Below are positions 27,343-39,591 of a stretch of 64,000 nucleotides of DNA, piece by piece. Below the pieces are notes generated by a model. That model was not told the origin of the DNA, did not search any database, and was given only the letters and a program-made list of their open reading frames with translations. A program made the translations under genes and the position numbers. Each line of letters starts with the position of its first letter. Positions within the stretch are counted from its first letter, which is position 1. The stretch lies in assembly GCA_016705685.1 (NCBI GenBank), contig JADJLB010000010.1, forward strand, positions 62,001-126,000, written 5' to 3'. The DNA is from Propionivibrio sp. GTDB lineage: Bacteria > Pseudomonadota > Gammaproteobacteria > Burkholderiales > Rhodocyclaceae.

Positions 27343-28451
27343 CGCCGCGCAAGTCTGACCGGAATGCGCTGGGCGCCGAAAGGTTTGCCGAACTTCCCGA
27401 AACGTCCGGCAATCCTAGTCTGGCAATGCGGGCAACACCCGTCATCCGGCAGGTCAAAGCGGCGGATGTTATACCAGTCACGCTCGATCAGCGCCGCATG
27501 GCAAGCCGGGCAGAAGGTCGTGCCGCCCTCCGTATCGTGTACGTTCCCGGTGTAGACGTAGTTCAGCCCGGCATCCCGGGCGATGCGGCGAGCATGGGTG
27601 AGCGTCGACGGCGGCGTGGGCGGCAGATCGCCCATTTTCCAGTCGGGATGGAAGGCGGTGAAATGCAGTGGTACGTCAGCACCCAGCTCGCGCACGACCC
27701 ACTCGGAGAGGACCTTGATCTCGGAGACCGAATCGTTCTGGCCGGGAATCAGCAAGGTGGTGATTTCCAGCCAGCATGAGGTTTCGTGATGGATATAAAC
27801 GAGTATGTCGAGAACCGCTTGCAGGTGGCCGCCGCAGAGTTTGACGTAAAACTCGTCGGTGAAGGCCTTAAGGTCAACATTGGCTGCATCCATCACGGCG
27901 TAGAACTCGCGGGCCGGTTCCGGGTGAATGTAGCCGGCGGTAACCGCGACGGTCTTGATGCTGCGCTCACGGCAAGCCACCGCCGTGTCGATGGCGTACT
28001 CGGCAAAAACGACCGGGTCGTTGTAGGTAAATGCCACCGATTGCGCCCCATAGGCCGCCGCCGCGCTGGCGATGCCGTCCGGGCTGGCCGCATCCATCAG
28101 GCGGTCCATGTCCTTCGATTTCGAGATATCCCAGTTCTGGCAGAATTTGCAGGCCAGATTGCAGCCGGCGGTGCCGAACGAGAGAATCGACGAGCCGGGG
28201 TAAAAATGATTGAGCGGCTTCTTTTCGATCGGATCGATGCAAAACCCAGAGGATCGGCCGTAAGTGGTCAGCACCATCCGGTCGGCAATGTTCTGGCGGA
28301 CGAAACAGGCGCCGCGCTGGCCTTCGTGCAGCTTGCAATCGCGCGGGCAAAGGTCGCACTGGATGCGCTCCGGCTTGCCTTCCTCGTGGGGCAGGGTGTG
28401 CCACCAGCGCGCGGGGTAATTGGATTCCGGGGTTTTCAGGTTTCTTTCCAT
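27339..28451 (-). CDS. AmmeMemoRadiSam system radical SAM enzyme
   Basis: 370 residues. The radical SAM cluster motif is CNLACKFCQNW (C97, C101, C104). An upstream cysteine-rich segment (CDLCPRDC, 32-39) and a C-terminal CPAC plus CPHC, probably binding metal, frame the barrel. It resembles pyruvate formate-lyase activating enzymes but belongs to the group always found with MEMO and AMMECR1 homologues. It should cleave SAM to make a 5'-deoxyadenosyl radical; the target is unknown. It overlaps the AMMECR1 gene by 16 bases upstream and the hydrolase-like gene by 4 downstream. Confidence 0.92.
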   Translation of the reverse strand: MERNLKTPESNYPARWWHTLPHEEGKPERIQCDLCPRDCKLHEGQRGACFVRQNIADRMVLTTYGRSSGFCIDPIEKKPLNHFYPGSSILSFGTAGCNLACKFCQNWDISKSKDMDRLMDAASPDGIASAAAAYGAQSVAFTYNDPVVFAEYAIDTAVACRERSIKTVAVTAGYIHPEPAREFYAVMDAANVDLKAFTDEFYVKLCGGHLQAVLDILVYIHHETSCWLEITTLLIPGQNDSVSEIKVLSEWVVRELGADVPLHFTAFHPDWKMGDLPPTPPSTLTHARRIARDAGLNYVYTGNVHDTEGGTTFCPACHAALIERDWYNIRRFDLPDDGCCPHCQTRIAGRFGKFGKPFGAQRIPVRLARR

Positions 28452-28984
28452 TTTTGCACCCCATAACGGGAGAGAGTGATTTTCTTGTCCCAGAAGTCGG
28501 CTGGCAATCCGGCCTTGAGTTTGAGCTGCGCCAAAAATTGGCGGGCGTTCGGCAGCGTTTCCCAGACTTGCGGCAGGAAGGTTGCGCGACGCAAGCCGTG
28601 CGTCAGAATCAGCCCATCGCGGCCCGGCCTGAGGCGGGCGAGGGCATCGTCCTCGTCGGCGAAAACAAATGGTTGCGCCGGCTCAAGCAGCGAGACTTCG
28701 ACTCGGGTGCGGTCCAGCTCATCGCTGGTTAACAGTGGGAATCGCGGGTCGCGAAAAGCGGCAGCCACGGCATTTTCGGCGACGTCGTCGGCCAGCGTGC
28801 GATGGGCTTCCAGGCTGCCAATGCAGCCGCGCAACTGGCCGTCCTGCGTCAGCGTGACGAAAGTCGCGCCCAGATCCTGCAATGACGGGTGCGCAGCAAC
28901 CGCGCATTCTGCCACGCCAAAACGCTTGCCGATGGCGTTGCGGGCCAGGGTCAGGAGGCTCGATCCGAGCGGGTCACTGGGCAT
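28436..28984 (-). CDS. AmmeMemoRadiSam system protein A (AMMECR1 domain)
   Basis: 182 residues from the ATG at 28984; upstream in-frame sequence overlaps the MEMO gene and is not credible. The conserved AMMECR1 core RGCIGSLEA is present, followed by AFRDPRFPLLTSDE and VEVSLL. The function is unknown in all organisms; human AMMECR1 deletion is linked to a disease syndrome. It overlaps the end of the MEMO gene by 11 bases and the start of the radical SAM gene by 16, so the operon is tightly coupled. Confidence 0.92.
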   Translation of the reverse strand: MPSDPLGSSLLTLARNAIGKRFGVAECAVAAHPSLQDLGATFVTLTQDGQLRGCIGSLEAHRTLADDVAENAVAAAFRDPRFPLLTSDELDRTRVEVSLLEPAQPFVFADEDDALARLRPGRDGLILTHGLRRATFLPQVWETLPNARQFLAQLKLKAGLPADFWDKKITLSRYGVQKWKET

Positions 28985-29783
28985 CGAATTCTGCCCGGTG
29001 GAAGGCAAACGCACCGTAACCGACGACGCGCGACTTGTCGCCGGCGGTATCGCCCGAATTGCGTAGATCAAGGAGTTGCCCCTGCAAGCCATGCTTGCGG
29101 GCGGCCAGCAGCAGGCCATTGATCGGCGTAGCGCCGCAGGCCATCTCATGATCGATGGCATAGTCGAGATCGAGAATGCGCCGCGCTGTGCCCGAATCGA
29201 CCTGCCGTGCCGTGTGGTAAGGCAGATAGTGCGAAAGGTCGGAGCTGACCACAATCAAGGTCTCGTCGCCGCCCCACAGCCGTTCCAGCACCTCGCACAC
29301 CGCTTCCGCCGAGGCATGCCCGACGGCCAGGGGAAGCAGTGAAAACTCGTCGAACACCGTCTGCAGGAAAGGGAGTTGCACTTCCAGCGAATGTTCCTGC
29401 GCGTGCGCGGCATCGCTGACGATGACCTGTGGTAAATCCATGATCGCCGCAACCGCCTGTTTGTCGATCGGCACGTTGCCCAGCGGCGTGGCAAAGGCTG
29501 TGGCCGACGGCAGGGCCAGCCCATTCACCGCGAACCGGTGCGTCGGGCCGAGCAGGACGACGCGCCGCACGACGTCGCGCAGGGCCACAAGCGGGGCGTA
29601 AATGCTCGCCGCGACCGGCCCCGAATAGATATAGCCGGCGTGAGGAACAATGACCGCCTTGGGACGCAGCACCTGTTTCCGCGCCGTCAAGGACAGCATT
29701 TGCGCGATATCGTGGCTCAAAACGGCCGCCGATCCTGGGTAGAACATCCCGGCGACCGCTGCGGGGCGTAAGCTGGCATTCAT
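28974..29783 (-). CDS. AmmeMemoRadiSam system protein B (MEMO1 family)
   Basis: 269 residues. Family motifs RPAAVAGMFYP, VPHAGYIYSGPVAA, LLGPTHR, EHSLEVQLPFLQ and SSDLSHY are all visible; the histidines of HAGY, EHSLE and LSHY match the metal-site residues of related extradiol-type dioxygenases. Activity in bacteria is undetermined. It is the first gene of the four-gene operon, preceded by a 235-base gap (29784-30018) in which I see no gene. Confidence 0.92.
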   Translation of the reverse strand: MNASLRPAAVAGMFYPGSAAVLSHDIAQMLSLTARKQVLRPKAVIVPHAGYIYSGPVAASIYAPLVALRDVVRRVVLLGPTHRFAVNGLALPSATAFATPLGNVPIDKQAVAAIMDLPQVIVSDAAHAQEHSLEVQLPFLQTVFDEFSLLPLAVGHASAEAVCEVLERLWGGDETLIVVSSDLSHYLPYHTARQVDSGTARRILDLDYAIDHEMACGATPINGLLLAARKHGLQGQLLDLRNSGDTAGDKSRVVGYGAFAFHRAEFDAQ

Positions 29784-30018
29784 GGCTGGACTCCTCTCCT
29801 ACCACTATATGAGAGGGGGTCGGGCAAGGCAAGGTCGAGTATCGGCTAGGGCCGTAGCGAAGGCACGGCACTCCAAAGGCAAAGCACAATCCTCGCTCTC
29901 ACGAAGACACAAAACCAAATCTACGCAACCCAGCTTCAATCCCGAACCAGTGGAACAACCAGGCCTGAATTGGAGATCGCTAGAGAGGCATCCGACGCGT
30001 CCGATTGGGAGCAATCAC

Positions 30019-30696
30019 TTAAGAGGACTGTCTTGAGAGTCCCCTGGCCGCCCAGAAGCGGTAGATGTCGGTGACGGCCTGCGGCAGATATTCTTCGCAG
30101 TCGCTTTCAATTTGTGCGCGTGCTTCGCCCTGCGGCCATTCCTCGCCATTTTCGAGGGCGGCGGCCTCGGCTTCGCCGGTGAGTACCATCAAGGGAAGTA
30201 GCCGCTCGTCGATGAAGGCGACGTCTTCGCGCACCGTTTCAAGTGCTTGGCCGTCGCCGATTTCGCCGGATTCCTCATAGTCTACCTCGCCGAGAAACTC
30301 GAACCAGTCGTCGCTGGCGGCGTCGACGCCCGCCAGATAGGCCTGACACCAGGGGCGGTAATCGCTCGGGCCGCTTTCGTCGCCGTCCTTGGCGTAGAGC
30401 AGGAGCACGGGCGGCTCGCCAGCCGCCAGTTCAGCTTCGAGAGCGGCAGCAAATGCGTGCAGCAGCGCTGCGGCTTCTTGTCCGGCGGCGCAATCCACTG
30501 CATCTTCACCGCCCAGCGCATCAGCCAGCCATGCCGCTTCAGGAATCGGCAGCGGGCCGGACAGGGCGGCACACAGGTAGCCCTGGATTTCGTCGAGTCG
30601 CATGGTATTGGGCAGCGCCGGGTCGTCGAGCAAGGTTTCCAGTCGCTCAAGTTGATGATCGACCAGTTGTGCCTGCACAGGGGTTTCAGCGGCCAT
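30019..30696 (-). CDS. UPF0149/YecA-like family protein
   Basis: 225 residues from the ATG at 30696, four bases after the queF stop; an earlier in-frame ATG (30732) would overlap queF. Very acidic and helical. The N-terminal part (RLDEIQGYLCAALSGP) and CQAYLAGVDAASDDW are typical of the UPF0149 family. No C-terminal SEC-C zinc motif is seen. Function unknown. It lies downstream of queF in the same orientation and is probably co-transcribed. Confidence 0.8.
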   Translation of the reverse strand: MAAETPVQAQLVDHQLERLETLLDDPALPNTMRLDEIQGYLCAALSGPLPIPEAAWLADALGGEDAVDCAAGQEAAALLHAFAAALEAELAAGEPPVLLLYAKDGDESGPSDYRPWCQAYLAGVDAASDDWFEFLGEVDYEESGEIGDGQALETVREDVAFIDERLLPLMVLTGEAEAAALENGEEWPQGEARAQIESDCEEYLPQAVTDIYRFWAARGLSRQSS

Positions 30697-30700
30697 CGTT

Positions 30701-31120
30701 TCAGCCCCGGCGACTGGTCGTTGGGTGAACATCGACCAACGCGATTTTTGGCGCCGGTTTCCAGCCTTTTTTCCGGTGTTCGACGACGACGTCGGTAAAT
30801 ATCCCGCCGCGGACGTTGAAGCGTGCGGTCAGGCGCATGAATCGGGGGCGGGTGGCTTTGACCAGATCGTCGAGAATGCGGTTGCTGACTGCTTCATGAA
30901 AGCAGCCCTGGTCACGAAAAGACCAGATGTAAAGCTTGAGGCTCTTGAGTTCGACGCAAGCTTTTTCCGGAATGTAGTCGAGGGTCAAGGTGGCGAAGTC
31001 CGGCTGGCCGGTTTTCGGGCAGAGGCAGGTGAATTCGGGAATTTCCATGTGGATGTGAAAATCCCGCTGCGGCGCGGGGTTGGGAAATGTTTCAAGTGTT
31101 CTGGCGGATGGGCTGCTCAT
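30701..31120 (-). CDS. queF: NADPH-dependent 7-cyano-7-deazaguanine reductase
   Basis: 139 residues from the ATG at 31120, the short YkvM-type enzyme. The catalytic cysteine lies in CPKTGQPDF; the QueF motif [20 protein letters not shown] carries the family's substrate-binding glutamates. It reduces preQ0 to preQ1 in queuosine biosynthesis. No other que gene is in the window. It is divergent from smc with a 161-base shared regulatory region. Confidence 0.95.
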   Translation of the reverse strand: MSSPSARTLETFPNPAPQRDFHIHMEIPEFTCLCPKTGQPDFATLTLDYIPEKACVELKSLKLYIWSFRDQGCFHEAVSNRILDDLVKATRPRFMRLTARFNVRGGIFTDVVVEHRKKGWKPAPKIALVDVHPTTSRRG

Positions 31121-31193
31121 GGTGGGGTCCGAATTCCGGCGAAGTGATGACGAGGTGGAGGCGAGGTTCAGGCTGTTCGATGGCCCGGATGCT

Positions 31194-31201
31194 ATTATAA
31201 T
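31194..31201. promoter_or_regulatory. Overlapping -10 boxes for smc (+) and queF (-)
   Basis: ATTATAAT is its own reverse complement. It gives a consensus TATAAT at 31196-31201 on the + strand and at 31199-31194 on the - strand. It lies 81 bases before the smc ATG and 74 bases before the queF ATG. -35 hexamers on either side are weak. Confidence 0.5.
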
Positions 31202-31218
31202 CGCCCGATTGCACCCGC

Positions 31219-31272
31219 GCGGCGACATGCGCCGCTGATGGGGAACACAACTCTCGCCGCCTTTCGGCGGCG
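31219..31272 (+). promoter_or_regulatory. Two GC-rich hairpins in the smc leader
   Basis: Stem 1: GCGGCG (31219-31224) with CGCCGC (31230-31235). Stem 2: CGCCGCC (31255-31261) with GGCGGCG (31266-31272), a 4-base loop. The second ends 9 bases before the smc ATG where a ribosome binding site would be, and no clear Shine-Dalgarno is present. An ATG at 31238 opens a 17-codon frame whose stop overlaps the smc start. Confidence 0.4.
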
Positions 31273-31281
31273 TGCCATTTT

Positions 31282-34200
31282 ATGCGTCTGACGAAACTCA
31301 AACTCGCCGGTTTCAAATCCTTTGTCGATCCGACGACGATTTCCCTGCCAGGTCAACTGGTCGGCGTGGTCGGGCCCAACGGCTGCGGAAAATCCAATGT
31401 CATGGATGCGGTGCGCTGGGTTCTGGGCGAATCGAAAGCCTCCGAGTTGCGTGGCGAGTCGATGCAGGATGTGATCTTCAACGGTGCCGACAGTCGCAAG
31501 CCGGTTTCGCGGGCCGCCGTCGAACTGGTTTTCGACAATTCGCTCGGGCGTATCTCCGGACAGTGGTCGCAATACGCCGAATTGTCGGTCAAGCGCCTGC
31601 TCACGCGTAACGGCCAGTCCGAGTACTACATCAACAACCTGCATGTCCGGCGCAAGGATGTTACCGACCTGTTTCTCGGCACCGGCCTCGGGCCGCGTGC
31701 TTACGCCATCATCGGGCAGGGAACGATCTCGCGCATCATCGAGGCGCGACCCGATGAGCTACGCGTTTTCCTTGAAGAAGCGGCTGGCGTCACCAAATAC
31801 AAGGAACGGCGCAAGGAAACCGAAAGCCGCATCGCCGATACCCGTGACAACCTGGCGCGGGTTGAGGACATCCGCCTGGAACTGGGCGCGCAGATGGAAC
31901 GTCTGGAAGGGCAGGCCACCGTGGCGCGGCAGTACCGCGAACACAGCGACAAACTGGCGCGCACGCAGCACTTGCTGTGGCTGCTCAAACGCAATGAGGC
32001 GCAGATGGAACGCGAACGGCTGGCCCGCGAAATCGATCGCACGGCTACCGAACTTGAGGCCCAGAACGCCGCCTTGCGCGATACCGAAGCCCGACTTGAA
32101 GTGGCACGGGAAAGCCATTTTTCGGCCAGCGACGGGGTGCATGGCGCGCAAAGCGCCTTGTTTTCCGCCAATGCCGAGGTGGCGCGTCTGGAAGCCGAAA
32201 TCCGTCACCGCCGCGAATCCAAGCATGAATACGAGTCCCGGCTGGCGCAGCTTTCCGATGACAAGGTGCACTGGGCAAACGAAGTCGAGACGTTGGGCGC
32301 CGAACATGCTCGCTGGCTGGCCTTGGCGACGCAGGCCGATGAGCGCGTCAAGCAGGGCGAAATGCAGCTGCAGGCGCAGCAGGAACGACTTCCCCTGGCG
32401 GAAGCGGCCCACGCCAGCGCTCAGGGAATCGCGAATGCGCATCGCGCCGAAATTGCTCAGGCCGAGCAGCAACACCATCTCGAGCAGGCCAACCGCGGAC
32501 ATGCCCTGCGTTCGCTGCAGATCATCGCCGGTCGACGCGAACGACTGGCCCAGGAGCGTGAGGCCTTGCCAGTCCCCGATAGCGGCGCGCTGGAATTGAA
32601 ACAAGACATGCTTGCCGAACTGCGTGACCGCATCGTTCGGGTTCAGGAAGGCCTGGCGCTGAAACAGCAGGATTCGCCCCGGCTCGAACAACGGCGCCGA
32701 GAGGTGTTGGCCGAACTGCAGCAGGTTCAGAAGGAACGCGCCGAAGCACATGCCCGACGCGCCGCGCTGGAACAATTGCAAAAGCGCGTCCAGGGCGATG
32801 GCAAGCTCGGCGACTGGCTGCGGCGGCATCGGCTGGAAAACCGCACGCCCCTGTGGAAGTCTTTGCATGTCGAGGCCGGATGGGAAGATGCCGTCGAGGC
32901 CGTCTTGCGCGAGCGGATCAGCGCGTTGACGGTCGAGACGACCGACCCGGCGTGGAGCAAGGACCGTCCGGGCAGCAAACTGACCTTACTCATGCCGCTC
33001 GAAGAAGCCCTGAGCGGTGCCGGTGCGAATCGCGATGCGCCAGAGCGGCTTCTTGCACGTATTCGTTGCGACGATCCGCAACTGGCCGCCATTCTTGCCG
33101 ACTGGCTCAACGGAGTATCTGTTGCGCCGGACCTGGCGTCGGCGCTGGCGCAACGCGAACGCCTGTCCGGTACGGCCTGCTGCATCACGCCGGAGGGCGA
33201 TATCGTCAACCGCCAAAGCGTCACTTTGTTTGCGCCGGACGCCGCCGAGCATGGACTGTTGGAGAGGCAGCGCGAGATCGACGATCTTGGCGCAACGATA
33301 CATCAGCATGAGGATCGGGTTGATCAGGCGCAGGCACGGCTGGCTGACATTGAAACAAGCATGGATGACGCCCGAAACGCCTTGCAGGAAGCGCGACAGG
33401 AGCTTGAAAACCTGCAGGAATTGGCGCATGGGATCCAGGTTGAAACCCTCAAACTGTCACAGGCGCTCGATCGTTTTCGCGAGCGGCAAGAGCAGATCGA
33501 CGCCAGCCTGACCGAAATGATTGCCGAAGAAGCGGGCGAAAACGGGCGCTTGCGCCACGCCGACGCAGCGATCGACGTACAACGCGAACAGATTGGCCAA
33601 TTGCAGAGAGTGCTGGATGCGGCCCGGGCGCAATCCGAACAGACCGAACAGGCGCTGGCCGACGAACGTCATCAGGTCAACCAAGTCGAACGCGCATTGC
33701 GTGAAGCGCAGTTTACGCAGCGTGAGTGTCGCAACAAAATAGAGGAAATCACGCGCGGTCGCGAACTTGCGCTCAAGCAGGTCGAGCGTATCGACGATGA
33801 GTTCACGCGCTGCGCCGAAAATGCCGAGGCCATGCAGGCCGAGGAACTCGAGCCCCAACTGCAGGAGGCGCTCGATCACAGGGTTTCCCGCGAACAAACC
33901 TTGGCTGCGGTACGCGACGCACTGGAGGCAGCGACGAACACGTTGCGCGGCCTGGAAGAACAGCGCATGCAGCTTGAACACACGCTCGAACCCCTGCGCG
34001 AACGTATTGGCGAACTCAAGTTGAAGGAACAGGCGGCCAGCCTCAATGTCGACCAATTTGCAGCGCAATTGCACGAAGCGAAGGCCGACGAGTCCGGTCT
34101 GGCCGGCGAACTGGCCGGCGCGCGCGTTTCGGCGCTGCAATCGACGATGACCGGACTGCAGCGCGCCATCGAATCGCTGGGCGCGGTGAACCTCGCCGCG

Positions 34201-34797
34201 CTTGAAGAACTTGAAGCGGCACGCGAACGGAAGACCTACCTCGATGCGCAATCCGAAGACCTGACGCAGGCAATGGAAACGCTGGAAAATGCGATTCGCC
34301 GCATCGATCGAGAAACACGCGACCTCCTGCAGAACACATTCGATTCGGTCAACCGCAGTTTTGGCGAGCTGTTCCCGACCCTCTTCGGTGGTGGCGAAGC
34401 GCGGCTGATTCTGACCGGCGAGGAAATTCTCGACTCCGGCCTGCAGGTCATGGCGCAGCCGCCGGGCAAGAAAAACACGACGATACACCTGCTTTCCGGA
34501 GGCGAAAAAGCCCTGACCGCAATTGCGCTGGTGTTTTCGATGTTTCAGCTTAACCCGGCGCCGTTCTGTCTACTTGACGAAGTAGATGCGCCACTGGACG
34601 ATACCAATACCGAACGTTTTTGCGCGATGGTGCGACGCATGGCCGCCAATACCCAGTTTCTTTTTATCAGCCACAACAAGATTGCCATGGAAATGGCGCA
34701 ACAGCTCATCGGGGTGACGATGCAGGAATCCGGGGTTTCGCGCATCGTCGAGGTGGACATGGAAGAAGCGTTGCGCATGCGCGAGCAGATCGTTTAG
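31282..34797 (+). CDS. smc: Chromosome segregation protein SMC
   Basis: 1171 residues. Walker A is GPNGCGKSN (31-39). Two long coiled-coil arms are separated by a hinge region around residues 505-640. The C-terminal signature LSGGEKALTAIALVF and Walker B FCLLDEVDAPLDD complete the head ATPase. SMC forms condensin complexes with ScpA/ScpB and organises chromosomes. It heads the smc-zipA-ligA order typical of betaproteobacteria. The ribosome binding site is poor and overlaid by a hairpin. Confidence 0.97.
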   Translation: MRLTKLKLAGFKSFVDPTTISLPGQLVGVVGPNGCGKSNVMDAVRWVLGESKASELRGESMQDVIFNGADSRKPVSRAAVELVFDNSLGRISGQWSQYAELSVKRLLTRNGQSEYYINNLHVRRKDVTDLFLGTGLGPRAYAIIGQGTISRIIEARPDELRVFLEEAAGVTKYKERRKETESRIADTRDNLARVEDIRLELGAQMERLEGQATVARQYREHSDKLARTQHLLWLLKRNEAQMERERLAREIDRTATELEAQNAALRDTEARLEVARESHFSASDGVHGAQSALFSANAEVARLEAEIRHRRESKHEYESRLAQLSDDKVHWANEVETLGAEHARWLALATQADERVKQGEMQLQAQQERLPLAEAAHASAQGIANAHRAEIAQAEQQHHLEQANRGHALRSLQIIAGRRERLAQEREALPVPDSGALELKQDMLAELRDRIVRVQEGLALKQQDSPRLEQRRREVLAELQQVQKERAEAHARRAALEQLQKRVQGDGKLGDWLRRHRLENRTPLWKSLHVEAGWEDAVEAVLRERISALTVETTDPAWSKDRPGSKLTLLMPLEEALSGAGANRDAPERLLARIRCDDPQLAAILADWLNGVSVAPDLASALAQRERLSGTACCITPEGDIVNRQSVTLFAPDAAEHGLLERQREIDDLGATIHQHEDRVDQAQARLADIETSMDDARNALQEARQELENLQELAHGIQVETLKLSQALDRFRERQEQIDASLTEMIAEEAGENGRLRHADAAIDVQREQIGQLQRVLDAARAQSEQTEQALADERHQVNQVERALREAQFTQRECRNKIEEITRGRELALKQVERIDDEFTRCAENAEAMQAEELEPQLQEALDHRVSREQTLAAVRDALEAATNTLRGLEEQRMQLEHTLEPLRERIGELKLKEQAASLNVDQFAAQLHEAKADESGLAGELAGARVSALQSTMTGLQRAIESLGAVNLAALEELEAARERKTYLDAQSEDLTQAMETLENAIRRIDRETRDLLQNTFDSVNRSFGELFPTLFGGGEARLILTGEEILDSGLQVMAQPPGKKNTTIHLLSGGEKALTAIALVFSMFQLNPAPFCLLDEVDAPLDDTNTERFCAMVRRMAANTQFLFISHNKIAMEMAQQLIGVTMQESGVSRIVEVDMEEALRMREQIV

Positions 34798-34805
34798 GAA
34801 GAGAC

Positions 34806-38158
<3,353 letters not shown>

Positions 38159-38172
38159 AAAGGGATAATTCG

Positions 38173-39036
38173 ATGAAAAAGGTAAAAAAAGCGGTATTCC
38201 CTGTTGCCGGTTTAGGGACGCGTTTTCTGCCGGCGACCAAAGCCAGCCCGAAGGAAATGATGCCGATCGTCGACAAGCCGCTGATCCAGTACGCGGTCGA
38301 GGAAGCCGTCGCGGCTGGCATCAGCGACATGATCTTCGTCACGGGTCGGACCAAACGCTCCATCGAGGATCATTTCGACAAAGCGTACGAGCTTGAAAGC
38401 GAACTGGCGCTGCGGAACAAGGCGGAAATGCTCGAATTCGTCCGCAACTTGCTGCCAAGGAATATCAATTGCATCTATATCCGTCAGTCCGAGGCCCTGG
38501 GACTTGGCCACGCCGTTCTGTGCGCCAAGCCGGTGATCGGCGATGAACCCTTTGCCGTCTTGCTCGCCGACGATTTGCTCGTCGGCGAACCGCCGGTCAT
38601 GAGGCAGATGACGGATACTTTTGACTACTATCGCTGTTCGGTACTGGGGGTCCTTGACGTACCACGTATCGAAACAGGAAGCTATGGCATAGTCAGATCG
38701 AGTAAAGTTGCCGAGCGCGTCGAACGAATCGAAGGCATAGTCGAAAAACCGAAACCCGATGATGCGCCTTCGACCTTGGGGGTCGTTGGACGCTATATTC
38801 TGACACCGCGGATTTTCCATCATCTGGAGAACGTTACACCGGGTTCCGGCGGCGAAATTCAGCTCACCGATGCCATCGCCTCGTTGATCCTCGAAGAGCA
38901 GGTTCTGGCTTACCGCTATGTGGGAGACCGCTACGACTGTGGATCAAAATTGGGCTATCTGCAGGCCACCGTTGAATTTGGCCGACGTCATCCGGAAGTA
39001 GGTGCCGCCTTTTCCGACTACCTGGCCAAGCTGTAG
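38173..39036 (+). CDS. galU: UTP-glucose-1-phosphate uridylyltransferase
   Basis: 287 residues. The nucleotide-binding motif [17 protein letters not shown] is at the N-terminus; the sugar motif [11 protein letters not shown] and GEIQLTDAI are typical of GalU. It makes UDP-glucose for polysaccharide and lipopolysaccharide assembly, fitting the surface-glycan theme of the window. AAGGGAT acts as the ribosome binding site. Its stop overlaps the GTG start of hpt by one base. Confidence 0.96.
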   Translation: MKKVKKAVFPVAGLGTRFLPATKASPKEMMPIVDKPLIQYAVEEAVAAGISDMIFVTGRTKRSIEDHFDKAYELESELALRNKAEMLEFVRNLLPRNINCIYIRQSEALGLGHAVLCAKPVIGDEPFAVLLADDLLVGEPPVMRQMTDTFDYYRCSVLGVLDVPRIETGSYGIVRSSKVAERVERIEGIVEKPKPDDAPSTLGVVGRYILTPRIFHHLENVTPGSGGEIQLTDAIASLILEEQVLAYRYVGDRYDCGSKLGYLQATVEFGRRHPEVGAAFSDYLAKL

Positions 39037-39590
39037 TGAACGCTACAGAGCTTCAGTTGGCGAAGGATATGCTGGCCACGGCGGATTTGATTCATCCGTC
39101 GGAGACAGTCCAAGCCGCGGTAGCCCGCGTGGCCGCTGAAATTACCGCAAAACTTGAGGACACCTACCCTTTGTTGCTCTGCGTGATGAGCGGTGGCGTG
39201 CCTTTTGCCGGACATCTGATGACCCAGTTGAGTTTCCCCCTTGATTTCGATTACCTGCACGTCACGCGCTATGGCCAGGATACGACCGGCGGGGCGCTGA
39301 CCTGGCGTTCGGCGCCGTGGACATCGGTCAAAGGGCGTACTGTCCTGGTGGTCGATGACATCCTCGATGAAGGACTGACGCTGGCGGCCATCGTCGAGCG
39401 CATCAGGCAACTCGGCGCCAAGGAATGCTACACCGCCGTCGCAACCGACAAACTGAAGGGCAAGAAGAAACCGATAACGGCGGATTTCGTTGCCTTGACG
39501 GTCCCGGATCGGTTTGTCTTCGGTTTCGGCATGGACGTCCGCGGCGCCTGGCGAAATCTCCCGGCAATCTACGCCATGAAGGAAGAATAA
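39036..39590 (+). CDS. hpt: Hypoxanthine-guanine phosphoribosyltransferase
   Basis: 184 residues from a GTG that overlaps the galU stop. The PRPP-binding motif VLVVDDILDEGLTL is conserved, and the flexible-loop region precedes it. It converts hypoxanthine or guanine to IMP or GMP. It is immediately followed, two bases later, by an MTA-family phosphorylase, and the two probably work together in salvage. The hypoxanthine preference is inferred from the family. Confidence 0.9.
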   Translation: MNATELQLAKDMLATADLIHPSETVQAAVARVAAEITAKLEDTYPLLLCVMSGGVPFAGHLMTQLSFPLDFDYLHVTRYGQDTTGGALTWRSAPWTSVKGRTVLVVDDILDEGLTLAAIVERIRQLGAKECYTAVATDKLKGKKKPITADFVALTVPDRFVFGFGMDVRGAWRNLPAIYAMKEE

Positions 39591-39591
39591 G

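Noticed and set aside
29784..30018. Possible gene or RNA in the gap before the MEMO gene
   Set aside because: A purine-rich + strand with no strong hairpin, promoter pair or frame with a ribosome binding site was seen.
33457..34488. Open frame of 343 codons opposite smc
   Set aside because: Phe/Leu/Gln-rich composition is the complement of coiled-coil codons, not a real membrane protein.
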